DNA from: Sphingomonas yunnanensis | GTDB lineage: Bacteria > Pseudomonadota > Alphaproteobacteria > Sphingomonadales > Sphingomonadaceae | Reading direction: 5' to 3' | Assembly: GCF_019898765.1 (NCBI RefSeq) | Contig: NZ_JAIOKB010000004.1 | Location: 1 to 64,000, forward strand | DNA: 64,000 nucleotides | The notes under the pieces: generated by a model | What the model was told of the DNA's origin: nothing | Database searches by the model: none | The model's input: only the letters and a program-made list of their open reading frames with translations | Position numbers and translations under genes: made by a program | In this document: positions 40,673 to 50,104 of the stretch, in pieces | Layout of the letters: each line of letters opens with the position of its first letter | Numbering within the stretch: the first letter of the stretch is position 1

Positions 40673-41449
40673 GTGGCAGCGGGGACAAAGGCGACCTATG
40701 CGGCGCCGGCGGTCGAGAAGACGTTCGAGATCCTGGAGCTGCTGACCGCACACCCGGCCGGGCTGCTCGTGAGCGAGATGGCGGCGCTGCTGGGGCGCTC
40801 GGTCGGCGAGCTGTTCCGCATCGTCGTCGTGGTGGAGCAGCTCGGCTATCTGCGGAAGTCGCCGAAGGACGATCGGTACTCCGTGGCGTACAAGCTGCTC
40901 GACCTCGCGCATCGTGCCACGCCCGCGCAGGACCTGGTCGACGCCGCGCGTCCGGTGATGCGTCGCCTCGCGGCGGAGACCGGTCAATCATGTCATCTGG
41001 TCGTCCTCAACGAGGGGCAGGGTCTCGTCATCGCGCGCGAGCACAGCCCCGGTACGCGCGGTTTCGCGCTGCGGCTGGGCGCCGGCGTCGACCTGCTGGC
41101 GAGCTGCTCGGGCAAGGTCCTGCTCGCCTTCGCTGCGCCGGAGACGCGCGACGCAGCGATCGCGCGGGCGGGGCAGCCGGGCGAGCCGCTCGACCGGGCG
41201 GCGCTCGATCGGCAACTGGCCTTGATCGAGAAGGCGGGGCACGCGCAGCGCAAGAGCCCGATCACGCTAGGCGTGACCGATATAAGTTATCCGGTGTTCG
41301 GCTTCGACGGTCTGATCGCCGCCGCGCTGACGATCCCCTTCCTGCGGCTGATCGACGGTTCGCAGAGCGTCGACCTCGACGCGGCGCGCGCGCTGCTGCA
41401 GGTCGCGGCAGCGGACGTGTCCGGCAGGCTCGGCGCCCCGGGGACGTGA
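40673..41449 (+). CDS. IclR-family transcriptional regulator
   Basis: 258 aa from GTG 40673, behind GGGAGAGG. An N-terminal winged HTH (APAVEKTFEILELLTAHPAG, LVSEMAALLGRSVGELFRIV) is followed by an effector domain (LAAETGQSCHLVVLNEGQGL, LLASCSGKVLLAFAAPETR, ISYPVFGFDGLIAAALTIPF). IclR proteins repress or activate sugar and aromatic catabolism. Divergent from the fucosidase and followed by the dehydrogenase, it probably regulates both. In-frame starts at 40616 and 40640 run through the likely promoter and are rejected. Confidence 0.85.
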   Translation: MAAGTKATYAAPAVEKTFEILELLTAHPAGLLVSEMAALLGRSVGELFRIVVVVEQLGYLRKSPKDDRYSVAYKLLDLAHRATPAQDLVDAARPVMRRLAAETGQSCHLVVLNEGQGLVIAREHSPGTRGFALRLGAGVDLLASCSGKVLLAFAAPETRDAAIARAGQPGEPLDRAALDRQLALIEKAGHAQRKSPITLGVTDISYPVFGFDGLIAAALTIPFLRLIDGSQSVDLDAARALLQVAAADVSGRLGAPGT

Positions 41450-41518
41450 TAGTGATTGCGTGAGGCGGGACGGTCTTTCATAGGTGCAAGATCGCTCGCC
41501 TGGAAGGAAATTGGCGCC

Positions 41519-42532
41519 GTGCTGACGATCATCTGCGACCAGCCGCTCGCGCTACGCGTCGCCGAGCGCGAACCGCCGGCGCGCGGGGGCGACGATGTGC
41601 TGGTGCGGATCCGGCGCGTCGGCCTGTGCGGCACCGATTATCATATCTACGCGGGCAACCAGCCCTTCCTCAGCTACCCGCGGGTGATGGGGCACGAACT
41701 CGCGGGTGAGGTGGTCGAGGCGCCGGCGGGCTCGTCCTTTCACGCGGGTCAGGCGGTGACGATCAACCCTTATCTCGCCTGCGGCCACTGCGTCGCCTGC
41801 CGCGCCGGTAAACCCAATTGCTGCGCCAACGTCGCGGTGCTCGGCGTCCACACGGACGGCGGCATGGCCGAGCTGATCGTGGTGCCCGAGCACGCCGTGA
41901 TCGACGCCACCGGCCTCTCGCCCGAGCAGGCCGCGATGGTCGAGTTCCTCGCGATCGGCGCGCACGCCGCGGCGCGGTCCCGGCTGCGGCCGGGCAGCCG
42001 CGCGTTGGTCAAGGGAGCGGGGCCGATCGGACTCGCCACCGCCTTGTTCGCGCGGCTCGACGGCGCCGCGGTGACGCTCTGCGACTCGCGTCAGCCGCGG
42101 CTCGATCGCGCCGCGCGCGACTTCGGCTTCGACTCGCTGGTGCTCGTTGACGAGGAAGCGCAGGCGCGCTTCGCCGCGATCACCGACGGCGACTTCTTCG
42201 AGACGGTGTTCGACGCGACGGGCAGTCTCGCCGCCATGTGCGACGGGCTGCACCAGGTCGCACACGGCGGCAGCTACGTGCTGGTGAGCGTGGTCAAGGG
42301 CGACCTGGTCTTCGCCGACCCGGAATTCCACAAGCGCGAGACGACGTTGATCGCCAGCCGCAACGCGCTCGCCGCCGATTTCGCGCGAGTCATTGCCGCG
42401 ATCCGCGACGGCACCATCGCCACCGAGGCGCTCCACAGCCACAGCGTCGAGGCGGCGGACCTGCCGCGACGGCTTCCCGAGCTGATCGACGCGGCGGACA
42501 CGGTGCTCAAGGCGATCGTTCGCTTCGACTGA
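41519..42532 (+). CDS. Zinc-dependent sugar-acid/alcohol dehydrogenase (L-galactonate oxidoreductase-like)
   Basis: 337 aa from GTG 41519 (AAGGAA upstream). Medium-chain dehydrogenase with catalytic zinc in RRVGLCGTDYHIYAGNQPFL and SYPRVMGHELAGEVVE, structural zinc CGHCVACRAGKPNCC, NAD-binding GAGPIGLATALFARLDG and late DPEFHKRETTLIASRNA. The closest remembered relative is E. coli YjjN (L-galactonate 5-dehydrogenase). Next to a fucosidase and an IclR gene it may oxidise L-fuconate or L-fucose, which is inferred. The substrate is open. Confidence 0.75.
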   Translation: MLTIICDQPLALRVAEREPPARGGDDVLVRIRRVGLCGTDYHIYAGNQPFLSYPRVMGHELAGEVVEAPAGSSFHAGQAVTINPYLACGHCVACRAGKPNCCANVAVLGVHTDGGMAELIVVPEHAVIDATGLSPEQAAMVEFLAIGAHAAARSRLRPGSRALVKGAGPIGLATALFARLDGAAVTLCDSRQPRLDRAARDFGFDSLVLVDEEAQARFAAITDGDFFETVFDATGSLAAMCDGLHQVAHGGSYVLVSVVKGDLVFADPEFHKRETTLIASRNALAADFARVIAAIRDGTIATEALHSHSVEAADLPRRLPELIDAADTVLKAIVRFD

Positions 42533-42539
42533 GCGCGGG

Positions 42540-43358
42540 TCACACCCAGCCGAAGGCACGCGTGAGACGCGCGGCGCCGCCGCTCGCGAATGGCGCGCCG
42601 TGCGCCATTACCACGCGCTCGGGCGACGACGCCACCATCGCGCGGATCGCCGAGCGCATCGGCTCGCCGCCGAGCCGCAGCGCCGCGCGCAGGTAGAGCG
42701 GCGTGGTCCCCGCGGTGCCGCGGGTCGCGCGGGCGACCAGCGCGGTGATCGCGGGCAGCCGCTCCGGCTCCAGGTTCTGCACCAGGTCGGTGAGGATCAG
42801 CGTGCGCGTCGCCCGGTGCAGGAACCAGATCTCGCGGAAGCCGGCGCCGCCCTCGACCACGCCCTGGTCGATCGCGCTCGCCCAGGCGGGAGGCGCCGCG
42901 TCACCCAGCACCGCGTCGATCCGCAACCCGGCGCGACGGACCTGCGCGCGCTCGGCGAGGCCCGGCGCCGCCCACAGCGTCGCCCGCGGGAAGGCACGCT
43001 GCCAGCGCGGCAGATAGGTCCAGTGCGCCACATTGGGTGCGACGAGGTGCTGGATCGGCCCGAGCCCCTCCAGCGCCGCGGCGAGCGCGGGCGTATAGGG
43101 GGTGGGCGAGTGGAGCAGGAGCGCCCCATCGTCGAGCCGGACCACCGTCATGCGAACCGGCAGCGTCAGACCGCCGGCGTGGATCGGCCCGCTGTCGACG
43201 AGCCATATATTTTCGGCGAACGGCTTGGGCACGTCGAGCGGCGGATAGGTGGCAGGCGTGGCAGGGCGTCGGCTGGCGTAGAGATAGCCGGCGAGCGCGC
43301 CGGCGACGGCGATCGCGGCGAGCGCGGGCGCGGCGGCAGGGTAGGAGCGTTGCGTCAT
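42540..43358 (-). CDS. DUF4336-like protein with N-terminal membrane anchor
   Basis: 272 aa from ATG 43358; an in-frame ATG at 43382 is also possible. One N-terminal helix (AAPALAAIAVAGALAGYLYA) anchors it, then a metallo-beta-lactamase-like fold as in DUF4336 (PFAENIWLVDSGPIHAGGLT, NVAHWTYLPRWQRAFPRATL, LILTDLVQNLE). The usual HxHxDH is not visible, as is normal for DUF4336. Function unknown. Its end is 7 bases from the convergent dehydrogenase, without terminator. Confidence 0.65.
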   Translation of the reverse strand: MTQRSYPAAAPALAAIAVAGALAGYLYASRRPATPATYPPLDVPKPFAENIWLVDSGPIHAGGLTLPVRMTVVRLDDGALLLHSPTPYTPALAAALEGLGPIQHLVAPNVAHWTYLPRWQRAFPRATLWAAPGLAERAQVRRAGLRIDAVLGDAAPPAWASAIDQGVVEGGAGFREIWFLHRATRTLILTDLVQNLEPERLPAITALVARATRGTAGTTPLYLRAALRLGGEPMRSAIRAMVASSPERVVMAHGAPFASGGAARLTRAFGWV

Positions 43359-43462
43359 GCGGACAGAACGTCGCTCACGCATGGTCGTGCCGCGTCCCGC
43401 CGCAGCGGCGGCTCGCCGCGCCGGCTGGCGTTTCGCCGCCGCCTGGACCTATAGGCGCGGCG

Positions 43463-44584
43463 ATGCAGCTGGCTTCGCACCGTGATCATCTCGCCGAGCT
43501 CGCCGCGCGCGACCGGCTCCGCACGCTCGCGCCGCGCCGCGGTATCGATTTCTCCTCGAACGACTATCTCGCGCTCGCCGCGGCGCCCCGGCTGCGCGGG
43601 GCGGCGGCGGCTGCGCTGGAGCGGGGCGTGGCGCTCGGCTCGGGCGGATCGCGGCTGCTGCGCGGCAACGACCCCGAGCATGAGGCGCTGGAGGCGGAGG
43701 GTGCGCGCTTCTTCGGGAGCGATGCGGCGCTGTTCTTCGGCAGTGGCTATGCCGCCAACACCGCACTGTTCGCGGCGCTGCCGCAGGCGGGCGATCTGGT
43801 GGTGTATGACGCGCTCGTCCACGCCAGCGCGCACGACGGGATGCGGCTGGGTCGGGCGGAGGCTGAAGCCACGCCGCACAACGACGCCGACGCCGTCGCC
43901 TCGACGATCGCGGCCTGGCGCGGGCGCGGCGGCACGGGCACGCCGTGGATCGCGGTGGAGAGCCTGTACAGCATGGACGGCGATCGCGCCCCGCTCGCCG
44001 ATCTCGCGGCGGTCGCCGAGCGCCACGAGGCGATGCTGGTGATCGACGAGGCGCATGCCACCGGGGTGTGGGGCGAGCGCGGGAGCGGCCTCGCCGAGGT
44101 GCTCGACGGGCGCGAGAACGTCATCACGCTCAAGACCTTCGGCAAGGCGCTCGGCTGCGAGGGCGCGCTGGTCTGTTCCTCGCGGCTGGTGCGCGACTTC
44201 CTGGTGGCGCGCGCGCGGCCGTTCATCTTCTCGACCGCCCCCGCGCCGCTCGCCGCCGCAGTGGCGCGCGCGGCGCTGGCGATCCTCGCCGACGAGCCCG
44301 AGCGCCGCCTCCGACTCCACGCGCTGATCGCGCATGCGGGCGCCCGGCTGGGGCCGCTCGGCGCCACCGTGACGGGCACACAGGTGATGCCGCTGCTAGT
44401 GGGCGAGGATCGCGCCGCGCTCGATCTCGCCGCCGCGGTCCAGCGCGCCGGCTTCGACGTGCGCGCGATCCGTCCGCCGACGGTGCCGGCGGGGAGCGCG
44501 CGGCTGCGGCTGTCGCTGACGCTCCATGTCGGCGCGGCCGAGATCGACGCGCTCGCCAACGCGGTGGCGGAGGCGAGGCGATGA
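43463..44584 (+). CDS. bioF: 8-amino-7-oxononanoate synthase
   Basis: 373 aa. PLP enzyme joining pimeloyl-CoA/ACP and alanine in biotin synthesis. IDFSSNDYLALAAAPRLRGA, GSGGSRLLRGNDPEHEALEA, ALFFGSGYAANTALFAALPQ, YSMDGDRAPLADLA, VIDEAHATGVWGERGSGL and ITLKTFGKALGCEGAL (PLP Lys) are in order. ATG 43463 is chosen since the frame upstream is unrelated. The TGA overlaps bioD. Confidence 0.93.
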   Translation: MQLASHRDHLAELAARDRLRTLAPRRGIDFSSNDYLALAAAPRLRGAAAAALERGVALGSGGSRLLRGNDPEHEALEAEGARFFGSDAALFFGSGYAANTALFAALPQAGDLVVYDALVHASAHDGMRLGRAEAEATPHNDADAVASTIAAWRGRGGTGTPWIAVESLYSMDGDRAPLADLAAVAERHEAMLVIDEAHATGVWGERGSGLAEVLDGRENVITLKTFGKALGCEGALVCSSRLVRDFLVARARPFIFSTAPAPLAAAVARAALAILADEPERRLRLHALIAHAGARLGPLGATVTGTQVMPLLVGEDRAALDLAAAVQRAGFDVRAIRPPTVPAGSARLRLSLTLHVGAAEIDALANAVAEARR

Positions 44585-45201
44585 GCGTGATCGCGGTGAC
44601 CGGCACCGATACCGGGGTGGGCAAGACCGTCTTCGCCGCGGCGCTCACGGCCGCGCTCGGCGCCTCCTACTGGAAGCCGGTGCAGGCGGGGCTGGAGGAC
44701 GGCAGCGACGCGGCCAGCGTCGAGTCGCTCGGCGTTCCCCGCGCGCGGATCATGCCCGAGGCGTATCGGCTCACCACGCCCTGCTCGCCGCACCGCGCCG
44801 CCGAGCTCGACGGCGTCGCGATCGATCCCGCGCGGCTGGCGCTGCCCGCTCTCGACGACGACCTCGTGGTGGAAGGCGCGGGCGGGGCGCTGGTGCCGCT
44901 GACGCGCGACTGGCTCTTCGCCGACCAGATCGCGCGCTGGGGCTGCCCCACGGTGCTGGTGGCGCGCACGTCGCTCGGTACGATCAACCACAGCCTGCTC
45001 TCGATCGAGGCGCTGCGGGTGCGCGGCGTGCCGCTGCTCGGCGTCGCCTTCGTCGGGGACGCGCAGGAGGACAGCGAGGCGACGATCGCCGCGATCGGCC
45101 GCGTGCGCCGGCTCGGCCGGTTGCCGCTGCTTCCGCGGCTCGACGCCGCTGCGCTGGGGGGGGCCTTCACGGCGGCGTTCGACGTGGCGGCGTTCCGATG
45201 A
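44581..45201 (+). CDS. bioD: Dethiobiotin synthetase
   Basis: 206 aa. Closes the ureido ring of dethiobiotin with CO2 and ATP. MSVIAVTGTDTGVGKTVFAA (P-loop) followed by SYWKPVQAGLEDGSDAA and VVEGAGGALVPLTRDWLFAD. Overlaps bioF (ATGA) and bioA (ATGA). The three genes are certainly one transcript. bioB and bioC/bioH are not in this window. Confidence 0.94.
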   Translation: MSVIAVTGTDTGVGKTVFAAALTAALGASYWKPVQAGLEDGSDAASVESLGVPRARIMPEAYRLTTPCSPHRAAELDGVAIDPARLALPALDDDLVVEGAGGALVPLTRDWLFADQIARWGCPTVLVARTSLGTINHSLLSIEALRVRGVPLLGVAFVGDAQEDSEATIAAIGRVRRLGRLPLLPRLDAAALGGAFTAAFDVAAFR

Positions 45202-46448
45202 GCGGCTCGCCGGTCTGGCACCCCTTCACCCAGCACGGCCTGGGCGAGCCGATCCCGCTCGTCACCCGCGGCGAGGGCGCGGCGCTGCACACGGCCGACG
45301 GTCGTCGCGTGATCGACGCGATCTCCTCCTGGTGGGTGACGACACACGGCCACAATCACCCCCGGATCGTCGCCGCGATCCGCGAGCAGACCGAGCGGCT
45401 CGACCAGATCATCTTCGCCGGCTGGACGCACGCGCCCGCCGAGGAACTGGCGCGCGGGCTCGTCGCGATCATGCCGGCCGAGCTGACCCGCGTCTTCTTC
45501 TCCGACTCGGGCTCGACCAGCGTCGAGGTCGCGCTCAAGATGGCGCTGGGTTACTGGCACGCGCGCGGCGGATCGCGCGACCGCATCCTGGTGATGGCGC
45601 ACAGCTATCACGGCGACACGATCGGCGCGATGTCGGTCGGCGCGCGCGGGGTGTTCAACCGCGCCTACGCGCCGCTGCTGTTCGACGTCGGCACCATCCC
45701 CTTCCCCGCGGCGGGCACGGAGCAGGCGACGTTCGACTCGCTGGAGCGGGCGTGTGCGGCCGGCGCGGCGGCGTTCATCGTCGAGCCGCTGGTGCTGGGC
45801 GCGGGCGGGATGCTGTTCTACACACCCGCGGTGCTCGCCGAGATGCGCGCGATCTGCGCGCGGCACGGGGTGCTCTTCATCGCCGACGAGGTGATGACGG
45901 GCTGGGGCCGCACCGGCACGCTGCTGGCGTGCGAGCAGGCCGGGGTGGTGCCCGACATTCTGTGCCTCTCCAAGGGGCTGACCGGCGGCTCGGTGCCGCT
46001 GGCGGTGACGATGGCGACCGAGCCGCTGTTCGAGGCGCATCGCAGCACCGACCGTGCGCAGATGTTCTTCCACTCGTCGAGCTACACCGCCAACCCGATC
46101 GCCTGCGCCGCCGCCTGCGCCAATCTCGCGATCTGGCGCGACGAGCCGGTGCGCGAGCGGATCGCCGCGCTGGCGACCGCGCAGGCCGAGCGCTTGGCGG
46201 CGCTCTCCGCGCTGCCGGGGGTGAGCGGCGCGCGTTCGCTCGGCACGATCGCGGCGCTCGAGCGGGGGGAGGGGGCGGGCTATCTATCCGATCGTGCGCC
46301 GCGCCTGATGGCCTTCTTCCGCGAGCGCGACGTGCTGCTGCGCCCGCTCGGCGACACGCTCTACGTCATGCCGCCCTATTGTATCGGAGCGGACGATCTC
46401 GACCGGGTCTATGCGACGATCGGGGAGGCGGTGGAGACCTTCGGGTGA
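45198..46448 (+). CDS. bioA: Adenosylmethionine--8-amino-7-oxononanoate transaminase
   Basis: 416 aa. Class III aminotransferase, forming 7,8-diaminononanoate using SAM as amino donor. VWHPFTQHGLGEPIPLVTRG, VIDAISSWWVTTHGHNHPRI, AHSYHGDTIGAMSVGARGVF, FIADEVMTGWGRTGTLLACE and ILCLSKGLTGGSVPLAVTMA, with the PLP Lys in LSKG. Last gene of bioF-bioD-bioA; the reading frame ends 58 bases before a family B repeat. Confidence 0.94.
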   Translation: MSGSPVWHPFTQHGLGEPIPLVTRGEGAALHTADGRRVIDAISSWWVTTHGHNHPRIVAAIREQTERLDQIIFAGWTHAPAEELARGLVAIMPAELTRVFFSDSGSTSVEVALKMALGYWHARGGSRDRILVMAHSYHGDTIGAMSVGARGVFNRAYAPLLFDVGTIPFPAAGTEQATFDSLERACAAGAAAFIVEPLVLGAGGMLFYTPAVLAEMRAICARHGVLFIADEVMTGWGRTGTLLACEQAGVVPDILCLSKGLTGGSVPLAVTMATEPLFEAHRSTDRAQMFFHSSSYTANPIACAAACANLAIWRDEPVRERIAALATAQAERLAALSALPGVSGARSLGTIAALERGEGAGYLSDRAPRLMAFFRERDVLLRPLGDTLYVMPPYCIGADDLDRVYATIGEAVETFG

Positions 46449-46506
46449 GGGGAGCGGCGCTTCCGCGAGAGTGGGGGTGTGGCACGATCACCTCGCCCTA
46501 GTCGGC

Positions 46507-46600
46507 GTCATCCTGAACTCGTTTCAGGGTCCACCAATCCGTGTACGCAGCGGCGGTGACGTGTGCGGACGAGTGAATCCTGACACAAGTTCAGGATAAC
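46507..46600. repeat. Palindromic intergenic repeat, family B, copy 2
   Basis: gtcatcctgaactcgtttca at the left and cacaagttcaggataac at the right, each able to form a hairpin and each the inverse of the other. Occupies the gap between convergent bioA and the GNAT gene, where it may also work as a terminator. Confidence 0.75.
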
Positions 46601-46662
46601 GCCATGAATGTGGCAGAGCGTCGGTCGGCCAGGTACCATGATATGAGCGTCTCTCCCGCTCC

Positions 46663-47076
46663 TCAGTCGATCCGCTTCGCCAGGAAATAGCGCGACTCGC
46701 CCGGCGGATAGTCGTCGATCGTGCCGAACAGCGCGTAGCCGAGTTTCTCGTAGAAGCCGCGCGCTTGGAAGCTAAACGTGTCGAGCCAGACGCCGACGCA
46801 ACCGAGTCGCGCCGCCTCGGCTTCCGCGGTGCGCATGAGCGCGCCCCCTTCGCCGCGACCGCGCCGCTCAGCGGGTAGCGCGAGATATTGCACGAACAGC
46901 CAGCGATAGCTCGCCGCCCCCCACAGTCCACCGACGATCGCGCCGGCCTCGTCGCGAACCACCAGCGCGATCTCCTCGCGCGGCATGGGCCCAACTGCCG
47001 AGTCGTTGTGCACGATCAGCGGCGCCAGGATCGCGGCACGCACCGCCGCGTCGGGCGCGGCGACTCGCTCGATCAT
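46663..47076 (-). CDS. GNAT-family acetyltransferase
   Basis: 137 aa. LFVQYLALPAERRGRGEGGA (the acetyl-CoA binding R/Q-x-x-G-x-G/A motif) and GFYEKLGYALFGTIDDYP, typical for the family. Substrate unknown. Start overlaps the sspB stop by four bases (ATGA), so the two genes are cotranscribed. Confidence 0.8.
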   Translation of the reverse strand: MIERVAAPDAAVRAAILAPLIVHNDSAVGPMPREEIALVVRDEAGAIVGGLWGAASYRWLFVQYLALPAERRGRGEGGALMRTAEAEAARLGCVGVWLDTFSFQARGFYEKLGYALFGTIDDYPPGESRYFLAKRID

Positions 47077-47558
47077 TTCTTGCGCTTGAAATCCACCGCG
47101 ACGACGTTCGAGCCGTCGCTCGCGCTGCTGGCGGGCGGACCGTCGTTCTCGGCCGGGTCGTGCCCGCCGGGACCGTCCCCCGGCCCCTCCTGCGCCTGGA
47201 AGCGCAGCTCGAAGTTCACCGCCGGGTCGTGGAAGCCCGTGATCGCCGAATAAGGGATCACCAGCTTGGACGGTACCTGGTTGAAGCTCAATCCCACAGA
47301 GAAGCGCTCATCGTCGACCGTCAGGTCCCAGAAGCGATTCTGGAGCACGATCGTCATCTCGTCGGGGAAGCGTTCGACGAGGCGCGACGGGATGTCGACG
47401 CCGGGCGCCTGGGTCTTGAAGGTGATGTAGAAATGGTGCTGGCCCGGCAGGCCGCCGGTCTCGGCGACCACGCCCAGCACGCGCCCCACGACCGCGCGCA
47501 GCGCTTCCTGCACGATCTCGTCATAGGGGATCTGGCTGTCGGGCAGCATGTCGTTCAT
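47073..47558 (-). CDS. sspB: SspB-family ClpXP adaptor
   Basis: 161 aa from ATG 47558. The alphaproteobacterial SspB delivers ssrA-tagged and other substrates to ClpXP. IPYDEIVQEALRAVVGRVLG, GGLPGQHHFYITFKTQAPGV, RLVERFPDEMTIVLQNRFWD and LSFNQVPSKLVIPYSAITGF match the family; a long acidic/Gly linker leads to a short basic end (VVAVDFKRKK) that may be the ClpX-binding tail. Starts at 47606 or later in frame are rejected. Divergent from hisB by 73 bases. Confidence 0.85.
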   Translation of the reverse strand: MNDMLPDSQIPYDEIVQEALRAVVGRVLGVVAETGGLPGQHHFYITFKTQAPGVDIPSRLVERFPDEMTIVLQNRFWDLTVDDERFSVGLSFNQVPSKLVIPYSAITGFHDPAVNFELRFQAQEGPGDGPGGHDPAENDGPPASSASDGSNVVAVDFKRKK

Positions 47559-47631
47559 GCGCTCATGGGTAGCGTGATGGGCTGAGCGGTCAAGGTTGCT
47601 TGGACCGTCCAGCGCGTTATGGACCGGCGTC

Positions 47632-48219
47632 ATGCGCACCGCCACGCTTCGCCGCGACACCAGCGAGACCCGTATCAGCGTCTCGATCGACCTCGACGGC
47701 ACCGGTCAGTACGACATCCACACTGGAGTCGGCTTCTTCGACCACATGCTCGAGCAGCTCGCGCGCCACTCGCTGATCGACGTCACGCTCCACTGCGACG
47801 GCGACCTCCACATCGACCAGCACCATACGGTGGAGGACAGCGCGCTCGCGCTCGGCAGCGCGGTGGCGCAGGCGCTCGGCGACAAGCGCGGCATCCGTCG
47901 CTACGCCGACGCGCTGTCGCCGATGGACGAGACGCTGACCCGAGTCGCGCTCGACATCTCGGGGCGACCGTGGCTGGTGTGGAAGACTGCCTTCACCCAG
48001 ACCCGGCTCGGCGAGATGGACACCGAGCTTTTCCAGCATTGGTTCCACAGCTTCGCGCAGACCGCCGGGATCACGCTCCACGTCGAGACGCTGTACGGCG
48101 ACAACAACCATCACATTGCCGAGAGCGCGTTCAAGGGGCTGGCGCGCGCGCTGCGCGAGGCGGTGGAGATCGACCCGCGCAAGATCGGCGTGATTCCCTC
48201 CACCAAGGGAACGCTGTGA
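47632..48219 (+). CDS. hisB: Imidazoleglycerol-phosphate dehydratase
   Basis: 195 aa. Step 6 of histidine synthesis. ATG 47632 begins the canonical part ([20 protein letters not shown]), followed by [40 protein letters not shown] and the second half [19 protein letters not shown]; the His/Glu ligands of the Mn site are visible. The monofunctional form without the phosphatase domain. Stop overlaps the GTG of the next gene. Confidence 0.95.
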   Translation: MRTATLRRDTSETRISVSIDLDGTGQYDIHTGVGFFDHMLEQLARHSLIDVTLHCDGDLHIDQHHTVEDSALALGSAVAQALGDKRGIRRYADALSPMDETLTRVALDISGRPWLVWKTAFTQTRLGEMDTELFQHWFHSFAQTAGITLHVETLYGDNNHHIAESAFKGLARALREAVEIDPRKIGVIPSTKGTL

Positions 48220-48527
48220 GTCGCTTCCGCGCCGGTGGGGCGCTGAGCCTGATTCTGCTCACTTATGTGCGGCCGCTCGACGAGATCGACTCGTTGATGG
48301 CGGCGCATGTCGCGTGGCTCGACGCGGGCTTCGCCGAGGGCGCCTTTCTTGTCGCAGGCCGGCGCGAGCCGCGCAGCGGCGGGGTGATCGTGGTGCGCGG
48401 CGACCGCGCCGCGGCCGAGGCGATCGCCGCGACCGACCCGTTCGTCACCGCCGGCGCGGCGACCGCGGAGGTGGTGCCTTTCCATGCCAGCTTCGCCGCC
48501 GACCCGCTTCGCGCGTGGCTGGCATGA
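48216..48527 (+). CDS. YciI-like protein
   Basis: 103 aa from GTG 48216 (GTGA overlap with hisB). YCII-domain pattern: [40 protein letters not shown] and [20 protein letters not shown]. Small homodimers related to EthD/antibiotic monooxygenases, with no certain reaction. It sits inside the his cluster, and its stop overlaps the hisH ATG, so it is coexpressed with histidine enzymes. Confidence 0.8.
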   Translation: MSRFRAGGALSLILLTYVRPLDEIDSLMAAHVAWLDAGFAEGAFLVAGRREPRSGGVIVVRGDRAAAEAIAATDPFVTAGAATAEVVPFHASFAADPLRAWLA

Positions 48528-49129
48528 CGCTGGCGCTGATCGACTATCAGGCAGGTAACCTGCACTCGGTCGCCAACGCGCTGCGCGCCGCCGGCTGCGA
48601 CGACCTGGTCGTCACCGCCGACCCCGACGCGGTCGCGCGCGCCGACCGGATCGTGCTGCCCGGCGTGGGCGCGTTCGGCGCCTGCGCGGCGGCGCTGCGC
48701 GCGGTCGGCGGGCTGGTGCCCGCGCTGGAGCGCCGCGCGCTGGAGGAGGGCGCCCCCTTCCTCGGCATCTGCGTCGGGATGCAGCTGCTAGCGGCCGCGG
48801 GCGAGGAGCTCGGCCGCCACGCCGGGCTGGGCTGGATCGCCGGTACCGTGCGCCGCATCGACGTCGCGGGAACCGACGCCAAGGTGCCGCACATGGGCTG
48901 GAACGATGTGGTGCCGCAGGTCGAGCACGCGCTGATCGTGCCGGGCGAGGCCTATTTCCTCCACAGCTACGCCTTCACCGGCGCGCACGTGGTGGCGACC
49001 ACCGACCATGCCGGCCCGGTCACCGCCGCGGTGGCGCGGGACAATGTCGTGGGAGTGCAATTCCACCCCGAGAAGAGCCAGCGCTACGGCCTCGCGCTGC
49101 TGGAGCGCTTCCTGGCTTGGCGGCCGTGA
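48524..49129 (+). CDS. hisH: Imidazole glycerol phosphate synthase, glutamine amidotransferase subunit
   Basis: 201 aa. Releases ammonia from glutamine for HisF. LALIDYQAGNLHSVANALRA, RIVLPGVGAFGACAAAL, GAPFLGICVGMQLLA (catalytic Cys), GVQFHPEKSQRYGLALLERF (His and Glu). ATG 48524 overlaps the yciI-like stop. A family B repeat separates it from hisA. Confidence 0.95.
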   Translation: MTLALIDYQAGNLHSVANALRAAGCDDLVVTADPDAVARADRIVLPGVGAFGACAAALRAVGGLVPALERRALEEGAPFLGICVGMQLLAAAGEELGRHAGLGWIAGTVRRIDVAGTDAKVPHMGWNDVVPQVEHALIVPGEAYFLHSYAFTGAHVVATTDHAGPVTAAVARDNVVGVQFHPEKSQRYGLALLERFLAWRP

Positions 49130-49174
49130 GGCACGCGGCGATGGTAGGTCGGTCGCTCTCTTCCGACCCATGGC

Positions 49175-49264
49175 GTCATCCTGACTCGACTCAGGACCCA
49201 CTGCTCCGGGCGTCCGCAGGCCGCTGTATCCGTACGGTGCAACCCGGACCAAGTCCGGGATGAC
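49175..49264. repeat. Palindromic intergenic repeat, family B, copy 3
   Basis: gtcatcctgactcgactcag at the left, ggaccaagtccgggatgac at the right. Both ends are hairpins. Located between hisH and hisA within the his cluster, so transcribed with it. Confidence 0.75.
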
Positions 49265-49340
49265 GGCGAAAGGGAAGGCAGCGCCGTACGCCAAAACGGC
49301 GCCTTTTTTCTCGTCCCATCACCTCGCCGAGTAAAGCCGT

Positions 49341-50075
49341 ATGACCCTCATCGTCTTCCCCGCGATCGACCTCAAACAGGGCCAGGTGGTCCGCCTCGCA
49401 GAGGGCGACATGGCGCGCGCCACCGTCTACGGCGACGACCCCGCCGCGCAGGCGATGCTGTTCGCCGACGCGGGCGCGGAGCACCTCCACGTCGTCGATC
49501 TCGACGGTGCCTTCGCCGGCGCCAGCGTCAACGGCGAGGCGGTGCGCGCGATCGTCGAGCGCTTCCCCGGCCACGTCCAGCTCGGCGGCGGCATTCGCAC
49601 GCGCGACAGCGTCGAGCGCTGGTTCGATCTGGGCGTGGCGCGCGTGGTGATCGGCACCGCCGCGCTGGAGGACCCGGACTTCGTCCGCGGCGCGGCGCGT
49701 GATTTCCCCGGTGGCGTGGTGGTGGCGGTGGACGCGCGCGACGGCATGGTCGCGACCAAGGGCTGGGCCGATGTCTCCACCACCAGCGTGGTCGAGCTCG
49801 CGCGCCGCTTCGAGGACGCGGGGGTCGCGGCGCTGCTGTTCACCGACGTCGGCCGCGACGGGCTGCTCAAGGGCGCCAACATCGAGGCCACGGTGGACCT
49901 CGCGCGCGCGGTCGACATCCCGGTGATCGCGAGCGGCGGCGTGGCCGGGATCGCCGACATCCACGTGCTGGCGCTGCACGCGCGCGACGGCGTGGAGGGC
50001 GTGATCACCGGGCGCGCGCTGTACGACGGCAGGCTCGACCTGGCGGCGGCGCTGAGCGTGGCGGCGACCGCGTAG
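49341..50075 (+). CDS. hisA: Phosphoribosyl formimino-AICAR ribotide isomerase
   Basis: 244 aa. TIM-barrel isomerase in histidine synthesis. [20 protein letters not shown] (catalytic Asp near residue 9), [39 protein letters not shown] and [20 protein letters not shown] (second Asp), then [18 protein letters not shown]. It starts 212 bases after hisH, behind a family B repeat. Confidence 0.95.
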   Translation: MTLIVFPAIDLKQGQVVRLAEGDMARATVYGDDPAAQAMLFADAGAEHLHVVDLDGAFAGASVNGEAVRAIVERFPGHVQLGGGIRTRDSVERWFDLGVARVVIGTAALEDPDFVRGAARDFPGGVVVAVDARDGMVATKGWADVSTTSVVELARRFEDAGVAALLFTDVGRDGLLKGANIEATVDLARAVDIPVIASGGVAGIADIHVLALHARDGVEGVITGRALYDGRLDLAAALSVAATA

Positions 50076-50104
50076 CGGGTGGGTGAGCGGTGGCGTGGCG
50101 CCTC

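Noticed and set aside
42540..43358. Calling the DUF4336-like protein an active metallo-beta-lactamase
   Set aside because: The HxHxDH zinc motif is not visible, so only the fold-level similarity is reported.
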